The notes under the pieces are model-generated. The model ran no database searches. It was not told the origin of the DNA and saw nothing but the letters and a program-made list of their open reading frames with translations. Shown one piece after another: positions 55,756 through 64,000 of a DNA stretch of 64,000 bases (position 1 is the stretch's first letter; every line of letters starts with the position of its first letter). A program made the translations under genes and the position numbers. The stretch is from Myrica gale (taxonomy: Eukaryota; Streptophyta; Magnoliopsida; Fagales; Myricaceae), in NCBI GenBank assembly GCA_963930655.1, contig OZ005603.1:14841001-14905000 (forward strand). The letters are read 5' to 3'.

Positions 55756-58347
55756 ATGGAGAAGTTCCGAGGCTGGGGAACCTTGGGTCCAACGTCCCTG
55801 GTGATAATCTGTGTGTTTGTTGCTACTGGAGAAGCTCAAGCTAAGTCTTTTCTGATAAATTGTGGTACCAATTCCAGTGTCGATGTGGATGGTAGGAGAT
55901 GGGTTGGTGACTTGGTCCCTGATGGTAACCTCACCCTCAGTTCTCCTGGCATCGCTGCATCCACTGCTACCTTGGGTGGCAGTTCAAGTTTTGGACCCCT
56001 ATACGGAAGTGCTCGGTTTTTCACCGATAGTTTGAATTACACATTCAAAGGAATTCAGGGGAACTATTTTGTTAGGCTCCATTTCTGTCCCTTCTCCTTT
56101 GAAACTTACAATGTGAACGATTCTTCTTTTGATGTTGTCGCAAATGGTTTGAAATTGGTGTCACAATTTAATGCTCCGGGTGAGATATCACACAAGAATT
56201 CTTACCTGCATTCAGGAAGCAATTCAAGTTTTTTCTTTTTGATTAAAGAGTACATTCTACCCATCAATATGGATCTTATTGTAATAGAGTTCTTCCCATA
56301 TAAAGGGTCATTTGGGTTCATAAGTGCCATCGAGATTGTCCCAATTTTGAATAAGCTATTCCCAGACTCGATCAGTAAAGTGGGGGGAAATGGTGCTAGT
56401 CAGAATTTGAATGGGCGGGGCATTGAAACTATGTATAGATTGAATGTTGGAGGTCCTCAGATTAAATCCAATCAAGATTCAGATCTTTGGAGAACATGGG
56501 AGGTGGATTCCAGCTACATGATCACAGCAGATGCGGGGTTAGGGATCAGTAACAGTTCGAACATTACCTATGCTTCCACAAATGATTCCTCGGTAGCTCC
56601 TCTACTCGTTTATGAAACAGCAAGAACAATGTCCAACACTGAGGTCTTGGAGAAAAGGTTCAACATGTCATGGAAATTCGAAGTTGATCCTGATTTTGAT
56701 TATTTGATCCGATTACATTTCTGTGAGCTGGTTTATAACGCATCTAACCAACGGATTTTTAGGATCTACATAAACAATAGAACTGCAGCAGACAATTTTG
56801 ATGTTTTTGTGCGAGCAGGAGGGATGAATAGAGGGTATCATCAAGATTACATGGATGTCGTGTCATCCCAAATTAAGACACTTTGGATTCAACTAGGTCC
56901 TGACACAGCATCTGGTGCTGCAGGAACTGATGCTCTCATGAATGGGCTTGAGATTTTCAAGCTGAGCAGAAATGCAAATCTTGCGTACGCAGAGAAGTAT
57001 GATTCTGCTGGGAAATCAGTGGACAATTCAAAAACTGGAATCCTTTGGGTAGCAATTGGAGCAGGTGGAGCTTCTGTTGCCATTCTTGCAGTTTTAATTA
57101 GCCTCATCTACTGTTTTTGCTGCAGACAGAGAAACAAATTGACTGATACCAAAAGCAACTCTCCTGGGTGGCGGCCATTATCCCTTCCTGGATCTATTTT
57201 AAACAGCATGGCCAATGCCAAGGGGACAGCTGGAAGCCAAAATCCATATGGGGCTGTGGCCTCTACTAGGGTTGGCAAACGCTTTACATTAGCAGAGATT
57301 CGTGCAGCTACAAAGAATTTTGAGGAGCATTTGGTGATTGGAGTAGGAGGCTTTGGTAAGGTGTACAAAGGGGAGATTGAAGAAGGCACCCTCGTGGCAA
57401 TTAAGCGGGCAAACCCACAATCTGAGCAAGGTTTGGCTGAATTTGAAACAGAGATTGAGATGCTTTCAAAGCTCAGGCATAGGCATTTGGTCACGATGAT
57501 TGGGTTTTGTGAAGAGCAAAATGAGATGATTTTAGTTTATGAGTATATGGCAAATGGGACTCTCCGAAGTCACCTCTTTGGGAGTAATCTCCCACCACTG
57601 ACTTGGAAGCAGCGATTAGAAGCATGCATTGGTTCTGCAAGGGGACTTCATTACCTTCATACAGGAGCGGACCGGGGAATAATCCACAGGGACGTTAAGA
57701 CGACCAACATACTTTTAGATGAAAATTTTGTTGCAAAAATGTCTGATTTTGGGCTGTCCAAAACTGGTCCTGCTTTGGAACACACCCATGTTAGTACTGC
57801 AGTAAAAGGAAGTTTTGGTTATCTTGACCCTGAATACTTCAGACGACAGCAGTTGACAGAGAAATCCGATGTCTACTCTTTTGGAGTGGTTTTGTTTGAA
57901 GTTGTTTGTGCTCGAGCTGTCATAAATCCAAGCTTGCCTAAAGATCAGATCAATCTGGCAGAGTGGGCAATGAGGTGTCAACGGCAGAGATCACTAGAAA
58001 CCATTATTGACCCACAACTCAAAGGAAGTTATTCTCCAAAGTCCTTGAAGAAGTTTGGGGAGATAGCAGAAAAATGTCTTGCTGATGAGGGGAGGAACCG
58101 GCCTACAATGGGCGAGGTCTTGTGGCATTTAGAGTATGTCTTGCAACTCCACCAAGCTTGGTTGTGTACCAATAATGGAGAAAGTCTCAATTCCTTTTCA
58201 AGTAGTCAGGCTTTGGGGGGTTTAGTGGAGGAAGCAGCAGAAAATGGCCAAGAACCCCCCAGCTTAGAAGAAGTGGTTGATTTAGACAGCAAAACGGCAA
58301 GCAACGAAGAACTGTCGATGAAGGAATTCCTTAATCAGGCACCATGA
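55756..58347 (+). CDS. HERK2: CrRLK1L receptor-like kinase, HERK2 type (intronless, 863 aa)
   Basis: This is a plasma-membrane receptor kinase of the FERONIA/THESEUS family, thought to sense cell-wall state and RALF peptides; HERK2 itself is tied to cell elongation. An N-terminal signal peptide of about 28 residues (hydrophobic TSLVIICVFVA) precedes a tandem malectin-like ectodomain (about 30-410) with FLINCG, NYFVRLHFCPF and YLIRLHFCELVYN motifs and many N-glycosylation sequons. The membrane span lies at about 428-455 (VAIGAGGASVAILAVLISL), followed by a Ser/Thr kinase. The kinase has the Gly-rich loop GVGGFGKVYKG, Lys550 in VAIKR, HRD with Asp646, DFG Asp664, and APE-equivalent DPEYFRRQQLTEKSDVYS. 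All catalytic residues are present. The single exon is usual for this family. Length matches HERK2 (about 850 aa). Position relative to AAE14 and NAGK also matches Arabidopsis chromosome 1. Confidence 0.94.
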   Translation: MEKFRGWGTLGPTSLVIICVFVATGEAQAKSFLINCGTNSSVDVDGRRWVGDLVPDGNLTLSSPGIAASTATLGGSSSFGPLYGSARFFTDSLNYTFKGIQGNYFVRLHFCPFSFETYNVNDSSFDVVANGLKLVSQFNAPGEISHKNSYLHSGSNSSFFFLIKEYILPINMDLIVIEFFPYKGSFGFISAIEIVPILNKLFPDSISKVGGNGASQNLNGRGIETMYRLNVGGPQIKSNQDSDLWRTWEVDSSYMITADAGLGISNSSNITYASTNDSSVAPLLVYETARTMSNTEVLEKRFNMSWKFEVDPDFDYLIRLHFCELVYNASNQRIFRIYINNRTAADNFDVFVRAGGMNRGYHQDYMDVVSSQIKTLWIQLGPDTASGAAGTDALMNGLEIFKLSRNANLAYAEKYDSAGKSVDNSKTGILWVAIGAGGASVAILAVLISLIYCFCCRQRNKLTDTKSNSPGWRPLSLPGSILNSMANAKGTAGSQNPYGAVASTRVGKRFTLAEIRAATKNFEEHLVIGVGGFGKVYKGEIEEGTLVAIKRANPQSEQGLAEFETEIEMLSKLRHRHLVTMIGFCEEQNEMILVYEYMANGTLRSHLFGSNLPPLTWKQRLEACIGSARGLHYLHTGADRGIIHRDVKTTNILLDENFVAKMSDFGLSKTGPALEHTHVSTAVKGSFGYLDPEYFRRQQLTEKSDVYSFGVVLFEVVCARAVINPSLPKDQINLAEWAMRCQRQRSLETIIDPQLKGSYSPKSLKKFGEIAEKCLADEGRNRPTMGEVLWHLEYVLQLHQAWLCTNNGESLNSFSSSQALGGLVEEAAENGQEPPSLEEVVDLDSKTASNEELSMKEFLNQAP

Positions 58348-60990
58348 CTGCAAGTCATGGACTATCACAGCCTAAATGATCAGTGAGGACTAGATTGTGT
58401 ATTTAATCATATCGCTTCACAAATTCTTTCGCATTTCTTCCATCAAATTCATTACGTTCTTTGATTTTTTTTCCTGCTGTATTATCCATATTGGCCTACT
58501 AGCGGGGGTCGAGGGAGTAAACCATGAGAAGAATTTGCTGCTATGTAGTTTTTGGTCATATTTTGGTGTACTTGCTTCCGAAAGGCTCTCTAATGACTTA
58601 CAGCTGAAAACTCATAGTATCCTGAACTCTTGTATTGCTGATGTTTGGAAGCAATTACTTTGAAAATATTGCTTGTATTTTTTATCAACTATGTGGTCAA
58701 GTTGTTTGGTTTCATTGGCTCAGCATTATGTTACTTTTTCCATCTGATACTTATCCTTAGTTTCTACTGCTGTGAGTTCTCTTGGGCTAGAATGCTGTAG
58801 TTATGATTTGCATTCCTCAGGGTAGATTTTTAGTTTCTTACATCAGGCAAACTGAGTTGTCTATCAACTCTAAGCACACAATCCCAAACGGCCCTCTCCA
58901 ACTTCCAGAAACTGTATATGCATCCTCAACACATAGTTGATGCACATAGATTGATGACAGAGCATGGTGGGCAGTACTAATTCCAATTGGAAGCAATGAT
59001 GGTGCAAGGAACTTTTCTATCCAGGCAAGAGTTACCAAGGGAAGTTAGAGACTTCCTTACTTAAGATAGATAGACGATTAGACGGCATCTCCCCGTATTT
59101 CTTGATTTTGTGCTTTCCAGAGTCTTGTATTCAGGTATTCTTCCGTTATAAGTGAGGATTCTTTTAAATAAATTCGGAGGTGCTGGCAAAAAAAAAAGAT
59201 GGAGAATTATATAGTCATAGCTGTTGGAGTGGGTGGACTTTTCGATAGGGCATTGCAGTGGCAATCTCCTTATGTGTTTTGCTTGGTTGGATAAGTCCAA
59301 TAAAAAGATCATGCAGGTAATCAAAAATAAGGTTATTAATTCGGAGCTCCTTGGCCATGTAAGGAACAACTAGAAATCAGCTGGAAATCAGTTCGCAGGA
59401 GTGAGATGAGAGCTGGTTGGAGGAGATGAAGTAAAAAGGAGCTGAGTTACAAAGCAATGTTCAAGAATTATGTTGTTAGGGCTGAAAGCAACGACAAGAA
59501 TGATGTCATCTGGAGCTTATTGGGTCTTTGGATGCTGAAGAAAGTGAAGGTTCCAGAATTTGGTGGATATCTACCTTCTGCGAGACTCTCTCGAGATAAT
59601 GGGTGTCCAATTTGTTAGTTAGTTTGTTAGAAAATTGTCTTGTAATAAAAAGAACTCTGAGCTGGCATTTGAAGGGATTGGAAAAACTAAAGAAATTGAG
59701 CATCGTTCAAAACTGGAGCACGGCTTGCTCGAAAAGCCAAATACAAGTACAGTTCTTGGAATTTCTATCCAAGATTTACAATCTTTCCTTACAATGAGTA
59801 TAAAATTTACAAGCTTCTTACAGGCCCACGATTGCTGGCCATGTGTTGTGTAGTATCCTTAGCCTTCACGGAGAATCGAAGAGCTATCATTTGTAGAGGA
59901 ATATAATTATTGAAAATATTTTTTTTTTTAAAAAAGAGGAGTGCCTGAATTTTGACCCGTAAAGAAAATAAGTTTTCGAGTCAAGAAATAACGAATTTAC
60001 CCATTGATTTTGTCCACCTTTTGGAGGGTCTTTCCATTAGGTTTCCACCTAAAACTCTTAACGAAATCGCTGAGGTAATCAACCAAATGTTGGCTCTAAA
60101 CCTAATTCATGTTATTTGATTTGATCGGAGTTAGGTTTGGACCTGATCCATGTTCCGCTATTTTGTTCCAAAAGGTACACATTTTTCCAATATAAATGAT
60201 GTCTGACGATCGGGATGGTTGATTGCAAATGCCGGTCGGTGGAAAACATCTGTTCTTTGCTGAGGGAGAAAGGTACCCAAAAGTCCTTGAGAAAACCATT
60301 TTGGCACCTTCATGGACTTTTTCCATTAGCCTTTCTCTTGTGGGCACTGTGAAATCGGTTGACCCTTTGTTGTCGAATAACCAACAGTCATTGTTTTGCT
60401 GAAAGAAAGATAACCCAACTTTTGTATTCCCTCTGTTGCATAATGTTGATCTTTAAGGAATCTAATTAACTTTCTAAACGAACTATCATTCAATGCAACT
60501 TCTTCTTGAGGTTCCGGAGGCTCTTAGCCAATAAATCAGAATTTTCATGGTTTGGAATCCTAAGCAAACTGCCGGTGATCGTCAAGCCATCACGCCATTT
60601 CAAATAAAGACTTGTCTATGGATGTACAGATAACGTTGCTCTACGACTCGAGGATGACCGAACAACCATTGCAAAGTACTAGTGTGTCCAATACTCGTGG
60701 TTGACATGTGGTTGTATGTATTCCGGCTCTTCAAGTCGGTTTGTGTTTATATCATGTCCCGGCTTTATGTAGTCACCTTGTATTGTTCCTTGGCCCTAGA
60801 GGTTGGTTTGTGTTTGTATTGTGTCTCGGTCTTTGTGGCCAGCTTGAGGTTGTTCTTGGATCTAACCCTTGTGACCGGATTAACTTCTAATCTTTGGATA
60901 CAACATATTGTATGGCCTTTATTAAGATATAAGTAACATTGCATAGAAAAAAAATTAAGAAGAAATATCATACTACTCCCCACTCCATAT
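58348..60990. other. HERK2-like 3' UTR and gene-free DNA
   Basis: The first 300-400 bases are probably 3' UTR. Beyond that no protein is recognised. A two-copy repeat near 60740-60855 shares GGTTTGTGTTT and CGG-CTTTGTGG words about 66 bp apart. The T-rich end at 60900-60950, with an A-run, could be an old LINE tail, but this is weak. Confidence 0.4.
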
Positions 60991-60994
60991 TTAT

Positions 60995-61384
60995 GGGTAA
61001 AAATAAAATTGAACCTCATAACTTCTAATTTATCTAATTACACCCCATAAGTTTGAAAAAAAACATCAATCCTCGATTAGCAATTAAACCACACGAAATG
61101 ACCAAAATGCCCCTCTAAGGCAATTACTAAAATATTAAAAAACTTAAATAAATAAGAAGTACCATTTTCTAAGTAAAAATACAGAAATTCTATTTTAATT
61201 TTATATTCATTATTAATTTTTATATTTTTTTAATTTTTTTTTCTTGAAAGAGTATTTTGATCCATCTACATCACTTTCGTTTGTTTTAACGACCAACAGA
61301 ACTTAAGAATAATTTTTTAAAAAAAAACTTATGGGGCGTATATCAAATAAATTAGAAATTAAGAAGCCCAATTTGATATTTGCC
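60995..61384. mobile_element. Short Mutator-like MITE, about 390 bp
   Basis: The left arm runs TGGGTAAAAATAAAATTGAA, TAACTTCTAATTTATCT and CACCCCATAAGTTT. The right arm, reversed, runs TGGGCAAATATCAAATTGGG, TAATTTCTAATTTATTT and CGCCCCATAAGTTT. Each arm is about 65 bp, roughly three-quarters identical by eye. Flanking CATATTTAT and CATTAATAT could be a decayed 9-bp duplication. Confidence 0.6.
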
Positions 61385-61693
61385 CATTAATATAGGATGA
61401 AGGGAATACATTTTGGCCCTCCCAAAACACAACTCATTTCAGATCACGGAATGTTTGTTCTCGTTTTCTACGAAAGCCACACAATCATCCCATAAATAGT
61501 GAGTAGAATAAATTTGCTTTGGCTCATAAAATCCAAAAAATAAAGCAACCATTATTTATGAACAACACAACACAACAAATTGATTTTGAATTCCCAATAA
61601 CAACAAGAAAGTTGAAAACGGGAGAACCCTAAGTATCAACAGCTATCAAACAGCACATCTATCATGGCATGCGGTGTCCTCAAATGCCAGAAT

Positions 61694-64000
61694 TCAACTG
61701 GAAAGCTTATCTGCAATACTGCAACAGAGTTGCTTCACTCCTTGGAAACCTTCATCATCAAGCGCGACAGCGCTCAGCTTTTCAACAATAGCCTCCTCAG
61801 TAGCTCGATCAAATTCAGCCCTTGATCTGAACAAGAAATAACCTCCACACTCCCATGCTGAAAGGGTCCTGGAGTTTGCCAAATTTTGACGCTGCATAAG
61901 ATCAGCAGTAATCAGCATGCATACATCTACTACATAACCAATAACGGAGGAAATTATATCCCCTATTGAGACACCAACTCGGCACGAAAAGTGTATCAAT
62001 AGGGATTTCAGATACACATCCTTCAGTAAGTGAATTACTGAAATAGAGCTGAAAGCATCTCCACACGAGCAAGCCATACAACTTGGTATAATGGACAAAA
62101 GGTCCTGCTCTCTTTTTGTTCTTGCTCTGGTTTTCCCGTATTTGTAAGACAATTCTTCAGTTTTCTCGAAGACAACATTTCTGCACAAACGCAGATACCT
62201 TACAAAGAGTGATCCTCCTAAGAGGGAACAAGACAGAGACCAGGAATGTCTCCAGGGAGGAAGTGACCAAATTGACATCGGGAAGAGGCCCAAAGTGCTG
62301 TATTATTAGCAACAAAATTGACTCTCTTTGAAACTTTCTGAGCTTTCCAAAGGCAAAACGTACGCAAAAACATTGGGATGTCTGATACCAGGGCAGGAAT
62401 TGACATAATGATAAACTGCCTCCTAATAGCGATTACATATCTGTCTCTTGTTCTTCTTAAAGTGCACCGTGTCTTGAATGTTTTTATGTGGATATGTCAT
62501 TGTAGTATGAAACCATTACAACATGATTGCTATGCTATGCTATGCAAAATGGGATAGGAAAATCCACTTCTCCCAGTTACAGATGCAGACAAACATATGA
62601 ATATGTAGATTTCCCCCTAAATGTTTAAATGCGATAAAGTAGTTCACAAAGTATTCAAACTTGCGTATGTAATAAACGTCCTATATGGTAACGATTTATT
62701 ATCTTCTACATTGTCTTCTGAGAAAGGAAAGTACTTGAAAAAATAAAATAAAATTGTAAGGATGTCTCCATATTACAAGGCACAATAGTAAAACGAGCAT
62801 TGATCTGCTCAGACTTCAGGTGTCCAGCAAAAAATAGGGAAGTCCAAGTTTCAGATAGCACCAACGCTTATATCTCCTAGGAAGCAGTATGAAGCACAAA
62901 AAAAAAAGGTTTCAAAGGTCATTTACCTGAAGAAACAAAAAGATCTTTTGACCACAACTGGTTATCAGCAAATTATAAGGAATGTGCCTTCCCTGTAAAC
63001 GAGAACATATCTCAACAAGAACTTCCACCATTATCTTAAATCTCTGAATACTCTCAAATAAGAGGGTCTTGATAGGGTAATCTGCGACAGCAGAGATGCG
63101 CATCCCCCTCCTCCCATCACGAAAAAAAAGTATCGACAGCTGTGAGCTCAACAGGAAAAGGGTTTGGAAAATAGCAGCCCTGCACCATCAGAAATCAATA
63201 ATAGAGTTTTAATGCATTTGCAGGCATAAATCGAACTGAAGAAGTATTTGTTACATGACATGCATTTTTAAAGAAGTATACTGTTACAACACCAAACTTC
63301 AGTTCTTTTTAAAGAAGTATACAAATTTGTTTTTTGTATTAGCATGTGCAGCATCAAGCATATCTTAACAAGTTAAAAAGAGCTGACACCATCATGATAA
63401 GACCACCAAACACCATGAAACCAAGCCCCTTTTACCTCGGGAATTTGTGTGTGTGCACATTCACTAATCAGTAACCTGTTTTGTAAATTCAAGTTTAGAA
63501 CGAGTCCAAGAGTCAAATTGATAGCCCATAGTGAAAGTCAAACACCTTTCTCTCTTCTTCTCTCTCTGCCAACACTTGAACCCCTGACCTGGTGGGAAGC
63601 ACACAACCCACATACCACCAAGGTACAAACAACGTTGGTAAAGGTCAAACATGTTGTTGAAGAAAATGAGATACCACACATCATTAACACATCCTCAGAT
63701 ATTCACATACGAGGAAGTTAAGTAACTTAAATTAATAGCCCATAGTCAACTTATGTAGAAAAACTTCAAATTATCAGGTGAAAATAACATTATTTGTTGC
63801 AAAACTAAAATCACGCATAAGAAAGTTAAAAGGGGCCAAGTAGAAGCAATTTAGTACCTGAAAACATCGATGATAAGTACCAGCTGCTGCAAAGTCATAG
63901 AACAAGTAAAAGGAGCTATTATTTATTTCAACAGCAACCCTTCCAACCATTTCCAAAGATCTTGCATCCAGGACCTGGTATACACTGTCTGAGCCACAAG
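61694..64000 (-). pseudogene. GDP-L-galactose phosphorylase (VTC2)-like gene, C-terminal part, frameshifted
   Basis: Minus-strand pieces: from beyond 64000 to 63858, then 63179-62927, then 61891-61694, with GT-AG borders. They read ARSLEMVGRVAVEINNSSFY...YHRCFQ, then GCYFPNPFPVE...YPIKTLLFE...LQGRHIPYNLLITSCGQKIF, then AWECGGYFLFRSRAEFDRAT to a stop. This follows in order the VTC2 family (NHLHFQAYY-PFPVE, YPVRGLVFE, IPFNVLIADCGKRIF, WEISGHMVLKR). VTC2 releases L-galactose-1-phosphate from GDP-L-galactose in ascorbate synthesis. Two oddities: the HxHxQ motif reads HRCFQ, with Cys at the nucleophilic His; and an 8-T run (63122-63129) puts the second exon one base out of frame (253 nt). It may be a pseudogene, or a diverged gene with a sequencing error. 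The 5' end is outside the window. Confidence 0.62.
63515..63632 (-). mobile_element. tRNA-derived SINE-like fragment in an intron of the VTC2-like gene
   Basis: On the minus strand, TTGGTGGTATGTGGGTTG (box A-like, about 63620-63605) is followed by CAGGGGTTCAAGTG (box B-like, about 63586-63573) and a GAGAGAGAAGAAGAG tract. The spacing fits a polymerase III promoter. Ends and target duplication were not resolved. Confidence 0.5.

Noticed and set aside
55357..55839. 160-codon minus-strand open frame
   Set aside because: It overlaps the start of the receptor kinase gene and the likely leader; no recognisable domain.
60682..60936. Hydrophobic 84-codon frame as a membrane protein
   Set aside because: It covers a two-copy GT-rich repeat and has no in-context start or partner exons.
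61892..62293. Upstream extension of the last VTC2-like exon to 199 codons
   Set aside because: The added part has no similarity to the family, and a clean TTATGCAG acceptor lies exactly where homology begins.

Overview
This is nuclear DNA from a flowering plant, almost certainly a eudicot. Genes are split by GT-AG introns, the intergenic DNA is AT-rich, and there are many nested plant transposons (CACTA, hAT, Mutator-like, Tourist-like MITEs, Copia, LINE, tRNA-derived SINEs). No prokaryotic or organellar features were seen.

Five host genes stand out. (1) 1275-5639 (+): AAE14, the o-succinylbenzoyl-CoA ligase of phylloquinone synthesis, 10 exons. (2) 27134-33958 (+): WPP domain-associated protein (WAP), a long coiled-coil protein of 4 exons with a fresh 38-residue tandem duplication at its N-terminus. 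(3) 35925-43395 (-): N-acetylglucosamine kinase (BadF/BadG family), 7 exons. (4) 55756-58347 (+): an intronless CrRLK1L receptor kinase, closest to HERK2. (5) 61694 to beyond 64000 (-): the C-terminal part of a GDP-L-galactose phosphorylase (VTC2)-like gene, with a frameshift and a changed catalytic triad. The Arabidopsis relatives of genes 1, 3 and 4 are At1g30520, At1g30540 and At1g30570, so the segment looks like an ancestral gene block stretched by transposons. The genes do not form a pathway: they cover vitamin K1 synthesis, the nuclear envelope/cytoskeleton, amino-sugar salvage, cell-wall sensing and an ascorbate-pathway paralogue.

The accessory DNA is the rest. 8242-8995 is the 3' end of a LINE with an open RNase H domain and poly(A) tail (minus strand). 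11.9-23.08 kb is a decayed CACTA (En/Spm) element. On its minus strand it carries remnants of the TNP2 transposase C-terminus and a Transposase_24 gene. It also holds a putative plant transposon protein (Transposase_32) split by a truncated Copia element with a 1290-bp 3' LTR. 45083-46475 is an intact-looking non-autonomous Mutator-like element with a perfect 9-bp target duplication. 50252-53362 is a probable hAT element carrying a second hAT element (50695-52003), each with an exact 8-bp duplication. Tourist-like MITEs and SINEs lie in intergenic DNA and introns. Two tiny poly(A) insertions with 16-17-bp duplications lie at 53.55-53.77 kb.

I found no defence, CRISPR or biosynthetic cluster. 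The best candidates for something unusual are the altered VTC2-like paralogue, the WAP duplication, the TTCGAA-rich CACTA ends and the micro-retroposed poly(A) tracts. Exon borders were read by eye from splice motifs and protein similarity; no alignment or database search was run.
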